Source: Paralichthys olivaceus (Eukaryota > Chordata > Actinopteri > Pleuronectiformes > Paralichthyidae). Taken from it: a stretch of 64,000 bases of DNA. How positions within the stretch are numbered: the first letter of the stretch is position 1; every line of letters begins with the position of its first letter. This document shows positions 1 through 37,917 of the stretch, in pieces. Below the pieces are notes generated by a model. The model saw only the letters and a program-made list of their open reading frames with translations, ran no database searches and was not told where the DNA came from. The translations under genes were made by a program, and so were the position numbers. The stretch is taken from positions 12,699,501-12,763,500 of the forward strand of contig NC_091107.1 of assembly GCF_024713975.1 (NCBI RefSeq). The letters run 5' to 3'.

Positions 1-3000
1 TGTATATATTAGTTGTTGTTTTCCTTTGTATGTGTAGTTGTGTTTATGTTTTTTCCTCAAATTGTTTGTCCTTTTGTTACTGGATGTTTCTTTTTCTTTC
101 TCCACTATCCCATGTTAATTTGATATACTTCTCATTTGGGAAGATTTGATCTGTTAAAATAACAAACTACTAATCATAAGAAAAGGAGAAAGGCACAAAC
201 TCCAGCATCGTTTCCTTTGTTTTTCATTACTCTCTCTGGTTTATGTGGCCCAGCCATATTGGCAACTTCAAGGATATCCCACAGGCACCTATAGGAAGGC
301 TATTGGACACTCGGCTATCAATTGAATCTCTAAAGTGTTATGGATTTTGTGATGTGTTTTCCTGTAGAGCTTGAACAGGCCGGAGTCAGTCGCACCTTTT
401 GTGCAGGTCTCATTGTTCCAAGCTGCCTGATGACACTGTCTCCATGATATCTGAAGATGTATTATTCATCCTGCTACTACTCACACGCTCAGTGTAAGAT
501 GTCGACAAGCAATGGTTCTATTGTCTTGACTGACAAAACATGACAAAATGACATCAACAACTGTTCAGCTTGTGGCACTGAACACACAGTGTCACTGCCT
601 GCTCAGATGATCAAGTCTCTGAATCTAAACACTCATATGTACCAGACACCAGCTGTTGCTGATGTTGCAGCGAAAATCAGGGTGAGAGCGCCATCTAGTG
701 GCAGGTCTTCATAGAGGGTGTTTGAGAAATAGTTTAATGAATACTGTAGTATCTTAAGTATGGTGTAGTACTGGCTTCACAAGCTGAAGCTGAACTGAAT
801 ATCTGGCTTGAAAAAGCAGTTTAAGTATTGTGAAAAGTTGGAAAAAGTAAAAAAAGATGAATAGTATAAACTGCAGTGTAAGTGGTGTATAGAGTAAATT
901 AAGAGCCATGCATTTGTTTTGAGTCTGTCCATTCTTTTCAATGGGGATTTTGTAAAAGTAAGAAATATATCAGAAAACTGAATGCATCCCATGATGACAA
1001 AATTGGACAGAAAGATGGGAAGAAAACATTTACATACATAAGTTCAAATTTTACGTATACATCTGCAAACAGGCTAATTGATTCACTTCTGTTTTCCTAT
1101 AGTGTATATATCCTCAACATATCTTCAATATGTACATATTTATGTATTAAGTAACATATCCTGAGGCTGAGCATCAAAATTCAAGATTAAGATCTAAAAC
1201 ATTGAAAGTAGTCTGAGTGTCAACATTCCAGAATCAGGCCTAATGTATTCTCTTACACTTCTGTGTTTCTCAAACTCCTAAAAAATCAAAGTAACCAAAA
1301 ATCCAGCCAGCTTTCCTGCTGCTCTGTTGCTGATCACCCAGGGTACGTTCAATGAAAACATTTGGCAGCGGTTTGCATCCTAACGCTGGTTTAACAGCAT
1401 GTTTCCTCCTTGAGTGCAACCATCTTGATCTGTTTGCTTCTGTTTGTGAGGTGTGTTTCTAAAACAGTGCATGCATGATTAAATCTGATCACAGCAGTGA
1501 GGAAGACTCACAGAATAATAATTAAATTCAAACAGCTACAAATGCATTACTTCTAATTATTAAACACATTGCGAATCACTGGGAAATTATACTAAATGAA
1601 GCTTGTGTTTGCTGTTTTTTTATTTTGTGCGCCCAAGATATTTTTTATTTTTGAGTTTTATTCACTTAGATGCACACAGCTACCACATTTGTACCATAGC
1701 ATGGAGAAAATTCAGCTAACACAGGACTGTCAGAAATCATTTTCTGCCGATACTGAATGACAACAGGCTCAGGCGACAGAGGGACTATGTTTCAAACATA
1801 ATACATGAGAAATTAACAAACTCTTGAAGGCTATGAATGCGAGTTAGAGTTGTCTTCAAAGCACTGGGCAGTCATGTCTTTACTACGCAGATTTTAACTC
1901 TGTGTGCACAACATATTTCTCTTGTTCCCACTAAAATAAGAATATCATCTTTTGGGACTTCAGGGGTTTCATACTTTGTGACTTTTTTTATACCAAAGAT
2001 TTATTAATTTTTTATATGTTAAATACAAAAAAGCTTTTAAGGTAAACAGCATCTAATGACTGTTTAATAAAAACGATTACACAATATTCCAACATCACAT
2101 GACTCAGGTCGAGTTTGACTGATAAATAAATAAATTTATGAATAAAATGTCTCTTGTTGCCAAAACTCTACCACTAAAATCTAAGAGAAGAAATAGAAGA
2201 CAGTAATGTTACTAAAAAATATATTATAAAGCCTCTCTCCAAAGCAGGGAGTTTTATTTAGCTTGTGCTGCCTGTAGCAATAATGAAGATGAAAAGACAG
2301 CGAGGGTCACAAGAATTGAAAAGAGTCACGCTCATGTATCAGGCCATGTTTTATAACTGTTGCTGAAAGCAGCGATAAATCCATTTACAACGAAGATGCT
2401 GGGAGTGAATCTTTCATTTGGTCAGGTCGAGAGTTTATATCAGAAATAGTGATAAAATATTTACATGAGTATGAAACAATAACTAGAAAATGATTGAGAT
2501 GAGACATTGGAAAACAAGCAGCCGATTTAGAAGTTTCTGCACATTTGACCTCAACAGAGAAGTTTGTTATGTATCTTTTTGAAATGAAACCATTTTGTCA
2601 ATATGTTAGTATAACACCTTAACTATTCCCTTGTTTATTTAGAAGATGAAAGATTGAATTCGCCACAACCATTAGGATGTTGTATAATTCAATCATAGAA
2701 AATGAGTTACAATTTTCAAAGCTTAAAAAGGAAGAGTTTGATGCATAAGCACAAATAGGAACAGTGTCTTAATAGTTTTTGTATTTATCAATGTTGATAT
2801 ATTGTATTTTTGTTAAGGGCTAATTATAATGACTAGAGGGTGATATGTATTAACCCCAAAAAACAAGTTGCACAAACACGTAACATTCTATTAAAATGAA
2901 GAAGAAAAGAGGGTAGATCTCTCCTGCCTCTACTGGTGGACTCTAGGAACTGCAACAGACACAAGAAGGAACCGCCTTCTTATGTTCATGTGCACATCTG

Positions 3001-3960
3001 CTCCTCAACTCTGAATATTCTATTTCATGTGTATTCAAAATCTGTAAATCTTGAATTCTTTCTGATGTGATCATTACCAATTTATATCTAATGTCTCCCA
3101 TTCAGCAATGAAATGAATAAATGAGATTAAATCGAGGGGTCGTGTGAGTTCCTGGGATTTGTTGTGTAAACTTGGGATCATTAAGAAACAAAAGAAGAAC
3201 AAGACACAGGGATGTGTCATGGAGAGTGAAGATGGCCTGGCAGTCAAAACTAAGGGATCAAAAGTTCAAATATAGGTCCTGCATTATTTGAGGTTTTAGA
3301 TGAATGATAGTCTGAATAATAAAAGCTATCATCATCATCATACATTTTTAATTTGTATTATTAACATTGATGTGATGTCTGAACCACAGCCTAAAGATTT
3401 AATGAATACATACATCTTATTTAGGCCCAAATTCAAAATTTGGTTGCAGCAGTAGTAAATCGATGGATCATTGAGAATTAAATTGGTGGATTCAATTATT
3501 GACCCTTGTGGCACAAAAGCAGAATTATGTCTCATTATTGTGCTGGAGCTTTGTCTAAATTGGGGGACACATAAGATTGTTCATTGTGTTGGAAGAGAAA
3601 AGCAAGACACACAGATGCGTCATGGAGAGTGAAGATTAGCTGACAGTCAAAACTAAGGGATCCAAAAGAAGGTTCCTCAGTATTTGAGGTTGAATATTAT
3701 GAAGGATCCATGAAGGATCCATGGATTCATAGTAACTGATGAACTGCTGAGGTATTCTACATGGTCCTGTGTTGGCAGATTGCAGGTGTAAGTGGCTCAA
3801 TTTGCAGAAGCTGGTTGTTTGTCGCCACCAAGTGACAACTCTCTGCCTCCACAGCAATAATCCAACTCCCTCTGATGTTCGCGTGCACGTGCGCTCGCGT
3901 GCATGATCAAAAACGTTATAATAGATGTTACGCATGTTTTTAATGGGCAAGGTCCACGCG
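1..3960. other. Intergenic region upstream of the calcineurin gene
   Basis: No exon-like coding segment with flanking splice sites was recognised on either strand. The sequence is AT-rich with many stops in all frames. The only structure I can support is a local duplication: the stretch near 3193-3300 recurs near 3597-3700 (listed separately). The last few hundred bases become richer in CpG and lead into the presumed promoter and leader of the downstream phosphatase gene. Distal enhancers could lie here but cannot be identified by reading. Confidence 0.6.
3193..3700. repeat. Local direct duplication, two diverged copies
   Basis: Two segments about 400 bases apart, roughly 3193-3300 and 3597-3700, share the same order of words: caagacac, then atg(t/c)gtcatggagagtgaag, then ggcagtcaaaactaaggga or gacagtcaaaactaaggga, then a tatttgaggtt block. 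They are in direct orientation and diverged by substitutions and small indels. This is either an old segmental duplication or two insertions of one repeat. Function is unknown. Confidence 0.65.
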
Positions 3961-3964
3961 CACT

Positions 3965-4497
3965 CATCTTATGAAGGCGAAACAAAACGTTTGGAGAAAA
4001 CGCGAAAACATGGCGCACAGTGCGTGCGAGTGGGGCAACCCCCAGTCTCTGCGTCCATCTGATGGCAGCATGAGGCAGTCCCGCGAAACATTTGCGTGGG
4101 AGTTCCCTTCACCGCCATGTCGGGATAGTGCACGTCTCTCTCTCTCTCTGCCCCCCTCTCTCTCTCTCTCTCTGTGCATCCTCCCCCACATCAGCAGCTT
4201 AGCCCCGCAGCAGCAGCAGCAGCAGCAGCACCATCAGCAGCTCCTCCAGCATCAGCAGCCCCTCCAGCATCCAGCATCCATCCATCCTTGCCCGGGGAGC
4301 AGCAGCAGTGTTTACCCGGCGCAGCAGCAGCAGCAGCGGCGGACGCACGGAGGGGGCGCATCATCTGAGTGATGCCACAGCATCATCAGTCGCATCTCGA
4401 CAACAAACACAGCAGAGAGTAAGATCCGTAGAGGAGGAGGAGGAAGAGAGAGAGAGGGAGAAAAACCGCTTTCAGCCTCGAAGACAGCAAACTGCCC
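3965..4497 (+). promoter_or_regulatory. ppp3ca: Presumed promoter and 5' leader of ppp3ca with CT and CAG tracts
   Basis: The segment before the calcineurin start codon is CpG-richer than its surroundings. It carries a CT tract (about 4135-4172), a CAG run (4208-4230), several broken CAG patches and a second CAG run (4322-4336), then a GAG/GAGAGA purine tract before the ATG. It contains an upstream ATG at 3971 with an open frame through the CAG tracts to 4372. If transcription starts far enough upstream this could act as a uORF, but the transcription start cannot be seen. I recognise no TATA box that fixes it. Confidence 0.55.
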
Positions 4498-29497
<25,000 letters not shown>

Positions 29498-32310
29498 TGG
29501 GCTGTCTGAGCCTCAGAACTGTGCCGCTGTTGCGCTGCGCAGCAAGACATTGCCAAATCGGGAATTCAGGCCTCAGAGCATCGAAATCAAACAGGCCCAA
29601 AGACAGAACATGAAATCTGCAGCAAATCTAAAATGAGCAAAAAGGGTCACTTTTTTCATGACAGTGTCATTGCACGGTTGGGGGAGGGGGGAGCTGGGGT
29701 TCACGGCAGACGGCAGGGGGTAAGTGGAGGCCAGCAGGCTGCAGCTTGTCTGGTAAACGTGTGATTTAAAGTTGTCTCTGCCTGTTGTTCCCTTTTTTGT
29801 CAGTTCAATTACAGACTGAATTGTTGGGGGCTGTGTTGTTCTGAGCGTTGACAAATGTCTGCTCCGTCTTGACAGGGCCTGACAGAAGACATAACTGCAG
29901 TATCCATGCCACACAAATCATTTTACTATTTTCTAAAGTGTTTATTATTATGGAATCACTCACAATTTCACTTCTGAGCAACATAATCTTGTTTACCTAC
30001 TTGTTTTGCTAGTATTACCAAGTCACGCCACTTTGTGAGAAAGAAAGCAAAAAGAAACAAACCATATACCTTTGAAAACTTACTTGCAGCGCAGTCTTAC
30101 TTGTGGACTTAAATGTATTGATTTACCTTGATATAAGATGCCACCATCTTCCTAACCACCAAAGCCGCTACAGTCAGAGATCAATCTCCACTGTATGTCT
30201 CGGTAAACTCCTTTCCTCTCCTCCATCATTATCAGTCATCTCCTAGCTCGAAATAACTTGGAGGGGATGAGGGGACAAAGGGAGGGGATGAAAGGAGTAG
30301 TAGTAAAATTTGAATCTGATTATTCCTGTAGGTACCTCAGCAGATGAAACCCTGAGATTTAACATCTGAAAATAGCTCCAAAAAGGACCACACCATCCCA
30401 AATGAGCAAGAATCTTCATCCAAACTCAGAGGATTATTATTTCATCTAGAACATCCACCAAGTTATTTTCTTCCTCTCCACTAATTATTCAAGCCTCAGA
30501 GAAGCATGGCATTTGATCGAGCTATACCTCACTCATTTTGCAATTCTCTCTCTGGAATGTATATACTGAAGGAGGCTTTGAATCATGGTCTCCCCTGCAT
30601 TGGTATGAATGGCAACAAAGCGGCATTAAACGCCTACTTCTGGACCACAGGGGGGAAAAAAGAGAGATTTTGAACTCTGGGACATCCTCTGCTGTCACAC
30701 ACTACCTGATTATATCTCACCTGCCTGTTGCTAAAGAGAAACTAAAAGAATATGTGCAGTCACTCAAGAACACATTTTTGCCCTTTGAGTTTTTTGCACT
30801 TTTTGCTGTGCGACCAATTCAATGAGATGCCATGCCGAGGAGCTTCACTAAGTACTATAACTAACTAAGGAATTCTACTAATTTGGGATTGCATAAAATT
30901 GAGATATGTTTTTGTTTGAAGAGAATTGAATTACCACATATCATTGTGTCATTTGGAATCTACCCTGAAATGTATTGAATGAATTTTAAAAAATTTATCT
31001 CGACAAAAATTTTTTGTTAATTAATGCTACTTTTGAGAATACATTTAACTTTACTTTTTACTAGTCAGGAATTCTTCCCTCTCCATCCAATATTGCATTT
31101 AAATGTGTTAATCAGTATGATTTCTTGTTTTTCAATCACATTTTCTAAGCTACACTAATCTTAGTGGAGAAACAGGCTGAGAAAAGCATCCACACTGTGA
31201 TTCAATATCCAAACATAAAGTAATGTGTCAAAATCCTTTGATGGGTCAGTTTATATCATAAAATGCCATGTTGCACTAAAATGGTTTCTTTTGACTGATA
31301 GAGGAAGAGAAAAGAGACAAATGAATAAAACAGGAAACATCCCCTTTCTTTCAAAATACACAGTTTGGGAAAGTCGACATACCCCAACACACACTGTCAC
31401 ATAAATTTCTAGAATTTCCTTTCATGCATCAATATTTTTTCTACCTTATTTTCCATCTTGCTATTTAAAGATGAAGGTATTTCAAGAAAGGATGGATAAG
31501 CGATTTTTAACACAGCATCTATGGTACGGAACGCATCAATGCATGCAGTTAAGTTCCTAATTGTTATGTGAGATTATAATTGTGATAGTTGTGTTTCAAA
31601 TAGTAAACTTGAATTATTTTATTTTTGGAATTATGTTTGTTGTTTTATTTGTCTTGTTTTACAGGTTTTATAAATAGGCTTCCTTTGATTGTTCTGTCAA
31701 TTTTTTTTCATTCTGTTATTTATTACCACTGCTTTTAATTTTATATTGATTTATCGTATGCAGAGATGTGAAGCCTTGTGTTTATTTTTTTTTCTGTTGT
31801 ACTGATGTACAGAAAATGTTCAATAGTGTGAATGAATATAATCTCAGTGAAAAGCAACTTTCAGGCTGCCAAAGCATGATAGCATGGTTTTCAGATGTAA
31901 ATGAAATGGACACAAAGAAAATCGTGTGTCGCACTAACATTTAACAGGAAACATTGTATTCTGGTTCTATTTACTGCTGATATTATTATTGTTACAATTT
32001 AGCTTATGGTTATTTTCCTTCCTCCGTTTCTGGTTCTTGTATGGTCTACATGCATATTTCAACAAACAAGTATAATGGATTTTATCTTGCAACATTTTTT
32101 ATTATCTATGGAAATATGTTTTGGCATTTGACTTCCTAAACAATACACACATTGTAAGCATGCCCTATGGGACAAATCACATTTTTTTACTGTTGAATAA
32201 AATATGCATGAACAAAAACATGTTGCACCGTTTCCCTCTCACTGGTGAAAGTATTAATGCTAATTTTAGCCTTCTGCATGACAGCCAGATACAAACCCTC
32301 AATAAATAAA
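29498..32310 (+). other. ppp3ca: Probable 3' UTR of ppp3ca
   Basis: After the stop codon there is no further exon-like coding sequence. AT-rich sequence runs to clustered AATAAA signals near 32195-32202 and 32300-32312, where the transcript plausibly ends. A long 3' UTR of this size is usual for vertebrate PPP3CA. The exact cleavage site is inference. Confidence 0.55.
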
Positions 32311-32375
32311 ATAATAAGGGGCTACTTGTGCTCAGTGTAGTCAACCAAGAACCTGATCTCTGTATCAGTAGATAA

Positions 32376-32420
32376 ACAGATAGATAGATGGACAGATAGA
32401 TGGATGGATGGATGGATGAA
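32376..32420. repeat. GATA/GATG tetranucleotide microsatellite
   Basis: Short run of agat and gatg units between the ppp3ca 3' UTR and dnajc18. It abuts a partial MITE-like repeat. Confidence 0.9.
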
Positions 32421-32432
32421 TAACTCACTGCA

Positions 32433-32530
32433 TAGACTGACTAAAGATGGACCCAAAAATGGAAGTGTCTTGTTCGCCCCCTGGTGGCTGGTTGCACTAT
32501 AAGCTTGCCTCCTCCATATTAGTGGAAGGG
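32433..32530. mobile_element. Partial copy of the 14.3-kb MITE-like family
   Basis: It begins atagactgactaaagatgga and continues through gccccctggtggctggttgc and ctcctccatattag, paralleling the left half of the element at 14269. No right terminal repeat was found nearby, so it is truncated or diverged. Confidence 0.55.
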
Positions 32531-33413
32531 ACATTTCAGAAAATAAAGTTAAAGAAAAACTCATCAAATATTTTTCTCTTACAGATGGTTTCTGTTATTT
32601 TAGGTAGTTCTCACCACAGTGAAGTATGTTGGATTGCTCATTTGACCACTAAGTTTGGTATTAAGTACTCATTTGATATTATAAAACAAGGTGAAAAATC
32701 ATGATTGACGTAACTGAGGAACTCACGATTGGTCAAGTGCATGCATAAGTGCCACCTTGATACAGTGACTCCAGTGTGCAGGCTTCATAATCACTGCACC
32801 ACTAATCACAAGCAAAATACCTTAAATGCAGCAGCAGCTTTATTAGACACATGCCTCACTCGCTGACAAACACAAATCCAGGTGAGTAACTGTCAGAACA
32901 AGGTTTTCAGGAGATTCCAGACCTCAAAAACACCATCGAGCCAGTGAATACTCAAAAACACTCTTTTGTCTGGGTGTTTTCGACTGACAAGAAAATATCG
33001 ATGAAACAGAAAGATTTCAGACCTCACTCCGAAGGAAATGACGCGTTGTCTCCTCGTGTCGTCACAGCTCCAGTGGCTCAGTGTCTGTCAGCTGTGGCCC
33101 TTTAAACTCAGCGGAATCTAAAAACAAAACAAGTCTTCCTAACGACCCGTCCTTAGACCGACATCTCTTCGAACCATGGCTCAGCTGCAGGCCTGTTCTC
33201 CGCCTGACACCCTCCACCATCGTCTGCCCCTCGGACAGTGAGCTCCCGCAGCCTCGGACCCAGCTAACGTTACGCAGCCGTCAGAAGGCTAAGCTAATCG
33301 GCTAACCCGGGCCGCGTCGCCGTATGGTCGCATTGACGCACGTTGCACCGGGGACAGAGCTCCGCAGACAGCGACCAGTGTGGGCCGAACAGCCCCAGTA
33401 ACGTGCCGGGGAC

Positions 33414-36400
33414 ATGGAGAAAGCAGAAGCGGACCGGCTGATAGAGAAGGCCAAGCTGTGTCTGCGGTCAGGGCGGAAGGACCGAGCGCTGCAGCTGCTG
33501 CACGAAGCCCAGAATATTTACCCCAGCACCCGGGCCAGAGGTAACATTAGCCGCCTGCTAACGCTGCACCGTAATGTCAAGCTAACCCAGCTCCAGTGAC
33601 TGACTTATCCACAGGTTCCCTCAGCTCAGGACGCACACAGGGGATTGTTATTTTCAGATTGGGGGGAAATAAGCTTTCCAGTATAAATGTATCATTGATC
33701 AATGCTGTTTGTTCAGGCCACTGCTGGGATTTATTACTGCTCCCCTGCTGCAGTTCACAGGCGGACAGTAAGGAGGCGCTGTGTGAAAAGTTTGAATAAA
33801 TTATTCTCACCTGTTATCTAAAAAGATCCTGCAGGTACACGTGTTTCTGTAAACTGCTGTAAACTAAATTATATAACTGATCTTTGATGAAACACATCAA
33901 TGCTGGTTTTAATATCACACTTACTACCTAATGTATTAAAATAAATCTACATATATGGGTGAAACATGGCTCATAGCGCCACCTTGTGTTTTAAATCATC
34001 TTGGAACTTGAAGGGCTAATGCTTATGCAGAGTCAGTAAAAATGATATATGTACATATGAATATATATATGTGTGAAAATGTAAAGGAAATGTTGAGACC
34101 CTCTAATCTAAGGTGGGTGGCCCCTCACCAATAGCACTGACAGTTTCTGAATCTGGAAAGTCACACTCATTTTCATACTTAGGCTGAAACTAAGCCCCTA
34201 AACCTAAATAATTTTGTAATTTGTCTTTAATATCCAGCGAGATGCAATAAAACCTTAACCTTGAATAGATTTATTTAGGTCCTGTGAACACAACATGCAC
34301 GAGGCAGTAAATGTCACAGTCGATGTGATTTTGCATATATTGTGCAATGGAAGACTTTTTGTTGTTGGTCAATATCACTCTGCTCATACTATAAATATGG
34401 GTTTCGGGAGAGAGGATGAATGATGAATTAACAAGTGGACTTCTGTTCATTGTGCATGTTCTTTCCATCTGAATTGTCGACTGAAGTGAGACACTCTTCT
34501 CTGTCTGTAGTGCTGATAGATGCCATTGTAAGGAATGGAAGCAGTGCAGCCCCCGAAACAAACCACATGCCCCCTCCAACAGGCTGGAGGGACGAGGACA
34601 TCCGAAATGGTGAAGCAAGTGGTGACGAGAAGAAGAGCTACACGGAGGATCAACGGCAGGGCGTTCTCAGGTGAACGGGGACTCTATTATTTCACATTTG
34701 TTATTCACACTCATGAGAGTCTGATCTCTGTCATTGCTCAGCAACATTTAACTGTGGCTGTTCCCAGCTGCCAACATGTTAATGGTGAGGTTTTCCAGTA
34801 TCAGCTTTTGGATCAGTGCATGTAGATATAATATTGACTGTTGGATGGGGCTCTCTGTAAATCTACATGTAACTACCACGTGAATATGTTCACTAACATT
34901 ACTTATTGTTGTTGCAGGATAAAGAATTGCAAGGATTTTTATGAAATCCTTGGTGTTCCCAAAAATGCCAGCGATGAAGATTTGAAGAAGGCTTACAGGA
35001 AGTTGGCCCTCAAGTTTCACCCTGACAAGAACTTCGCCCCGGGAGCCACAGATGCTTTCAAAGGTTTAGCCAAACACCTTTTTTTGTGTGACTGGGTTGA
35101 GCATTGCTCTCATTTAATGCAAAAATTCAACTGATCTAATTTTTTTTTCTCAGTTAAACACCATTTACCAAAGGCTGACATCATAGTCAGTTCAAGAGCA
35201 GCATTCTCATGCTTGTTGTATCTTGTTTAAACTAACTTTAGCAGGGCAGATGCTCGAAGCTTGGTCACTTTATTTGACCAGTTTTAATCATGTTTATGAA
35301 TTCTGTTTTGAGCTTAGTTTCAAAGAGAGACATGATAAAAAGATGCTGCACAAGGTGAAAGGGACAAATTCGTGTCGGTTTTCTGAAAACAAGAGCAGTC
35401 AGCAGTTACAGGCAGCAGTAATGCAACACATCAGCAAATTTAGGTCCAACTTCATACAGCTTCTCAAAGTCATAACTCAGACAAATCTGAATTCTGATGT
35501 ACGTTGCCAATAATATCAATAAATAAGAAATCAGAAAATAAATCTTATAACTTCAGAACTTGCATGAGAATCATTGTATACAATGACTGTATCTGTATAC
35601 ATCATTGTATACATTCTCATCTCATAAACTATGATCATTCACCAAGTAGTGGAAAATCAATACATATTGTCATGTTGCAGCATCATTGATTGGTATATTC
35701 TGCTTTATCCCTCTCTCTCCCAACAGCAATAGGAAATGCATATGCAGTACTGAGCAATCCAGAAAAGAGGCAACAGTATGATCAGTATGGAGACCAGTCT
35801 GCAGCTTCAAACACACCCCAACAATCCAGCCACAGTCGCCACGGACACTACCGAAGCTTCAACAGAGACTTTGAGGCCGACATTTCTCCAGAGGAGCTCT
35901 TCAACATTTTCTTTGGAGGCAGGTTTCCCACAGGTAAGTGGCTCAGTGAGACGTGAGGGATTTTTGATTTAATAATAAAAAAATAAAAGCAGTAAATCTT
36001 TTATTATTAGTGATAGTATTTATTATTATTGTTGTCCGTCTTGTTTTTTGATTGTTGCTGTTATCTACAAATATTATCTGCTGTCTTGTTTGCAAGTGTA
36101 GATGTTCTAGAACTGTGTGTCTCTCTCCACAGGAAACATCCACGTGTACACCAACCAGGGAGCCTCCTACTCTCAGTTCTATCAGCCTCGTCGTCGACGT
36201 GCTTATGAAAGGCGCGAGGAGGTGGTGGAAGACAACCAGAGTCAGGTCAGTGACTCACTAAACAAAAAGATAAATCCCTTTTAGACAGCCACAGTGTTAT
36301 ATTATGATCCTCTTGTGGAGATTCTTATCATTAGTTTGCAGTGGAGAACTGTGGTGAAATGAGGTTTTTGATCATGCTTTTAACATGGCTGCAGTCCATA

Positions 36401-37917
36401 ACGATTTATTTAATGTCACTCATTTACTTGACTCATAACCAAAGTGCTTTGACTGCCGTGTAACGTCACAGTTAGCTTCAAAGACACAGCAGTACCACGC
36501 TGGCATGAACACAGAGTATCAGTGCGGCCTACATAAAGTATTACATGCTTTGTAATCTGTGCTGATTTTCTCTTCCCACAGAACACCTTCACAGCGCTCC
36601 TGCAGCTTCTCCCCGTACTTGTGCTAATCCTCATATCAGTGTTTACTCAGATGATGGCCAGTACCCCGCCCTACAGTCTCTTCTATAAGCCGTGAGTCTG
36701 CCGCAGCATCAGCGATACCTCTGTGACATTTAAATAAAACCACTTGGGTCCCCCCCATTGTTGCACTGAATACATGCAAATGATGTGGTTGGGTTTCAGG
36801 GCCTTGGGGCTGGTGGTGTCCAGGGAAACTCAGCACATGGGCGTACCCTACTACGTGGATAAAAGTTTTGAGAAGGAGTACCGCGGAGAGGAGCTGGATG
36901 AACTCGAGAAAACAATTGAGAGTGACTATATTGAACACCTGCAGAACAGCTGCTGGAAAGAGAAACAGCAGAGTAAGTGAGCAGCTCACTGGGCTGAGAC
37001 GAGGAGCCTATTTTAGTTACAGTGAATTCATGATTCATGTAAAATCTCTTTATATTGTTTCCTGTGATAGAGGTTTAGAGGTGTTAGCAGGTGGATTTTG
37101 TAAATGTTGAACATGGCTGCTGGTTATAACATCATAATCGCTGTACAGATGCGCGTGAGGGTCTTTAAATTTAACCCCCCAGTTGTTTGATCCAGACCTT
37201 TGGACTTTTCATTTTAGTCTGAACCAAAATATCAGGTGTGAAAGGTTCGTCGAATCACAGTCCCACCCAAAAGAGGTGGTCTCAGTCCACATAAATATGA
37301 ACTATAGTTTGGTTCATTAAACTTTTGGACCAATTGCAGGATGTTGAGACAGCAATAAACAATAGAAGAAGAAGTAGCAGCGGAAGCAGCTCGAAGGATT
37401 GCTTGCTGTCTTCGCCTCCGACTATATAATGTTGAAACGACGAGGAGGTTCATTTCAACGTTGGAACAAGTGTTGAGTGTTGTGCCTGAAGTTGTTGCCA
37501 CAATGATATTTCTGTCGTAACGAAATTAGGGAATGTACCGATTCATTCATTTTCTCCATTCAAATGGAAAGACTAGCTCCTGCTAAATTGACTGCACGCT
37601 GACATCAGACACACGTCCGTTTACAAATCTGTCAATGTCAAGTATAGGCAGATGCAGCCCATATAATGTGACAAAGACATGAACCGTGGTCCAGACTTTC
37701 AGGTGTGACGAAGCCGTATCGCTCCGATAACCAGATTTCTATTCTCTGAAGTGTAAAATAATTATAGTTTTCTTTCTTTGTCTCCTTTTCAGAGTCCGAC
37801 TTGGCAAACCTCGGACAACTTTACCGGGATGAGCGTTTAAAGCAGAAGGCAGAGTCCATGAGGCTGGACCACTGTGAGAAGCTGCATCGACTGGTTGGCC
37901 GTCAAAGAGGCAAATGA
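33414..37917 (+). CDS. dnajc18: DnaJ homolog subfamily C member 18, complete, 8 exons
   Basis: Membrane-anchored Hsp40 co-chaperone of the DNAJB12/DNAJB14/DNAJC18 group, which recruits Hsp70 at the ER membrane. Exons: 33414-33540, 34511-34670, 34918-35063, 35727-35933, 36133-36245, 36582-36691, 36800-36972, 37793-37917. Phases agree, giving 386 codons. The J domain spans about residues 102-166 with the HPD motif at 130-132 (KFHPDKN), followed by a [17 protein letters not shown] block. One transmembrane segment lies near 255-276 ([18 protein letters not shown]), then a C-terminal DUF1977 region with [20 protein letters not shown]. The C-terminal half matches DNAJC18 better than DNAJB12/14. The first exon ([20 protein letters not shown]) resembles the N-terminal helices of DNAJB12/14. 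The gene is convergent with brd8. Confidence 0.92.

Larger units (their letters stand above)
32313..33413. other. Intergenic segment and dnajc18 promoter
   Basis: It begins with a tetranucleotide microsatellite and a half copy of a MITE-like repeat (listed separately). From about 33040 to 33413 the DNA becomes GC- and CpG-rich (ccgcctgacacc, cagccgtcag, ccgggccgcgtcgccg), consistent with a CpG promoter and 5' leader for the J-protein gene starting at 33414. No TATA box was recognised. Confidence 0.5.

Noticed and set aside
3971-4372. 133-codon plus-strand frame rich in Gln
   Set aside because: It lies in the presumed calcineurin leader and is driven by CAG and CT repeats. No family resemblance was seen. 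I kept it only as a possible uORF.
33541-33599. Extension of the first dnajc18 exon to a stop at 33597
   Set aside because: A good donor (gtaaca) at 33541 with matching phase to the exon at 34511 gives a full 386-codon reading. The extension is intronic.
37140-37740. Possible DNA transposon remnant in the last dnajc18 intron
   Set aside because: Words such as gatccagacctttgga and gtggtccagactttcagg hint at related ends, but I could not align terminal inverted repeats convincingly.
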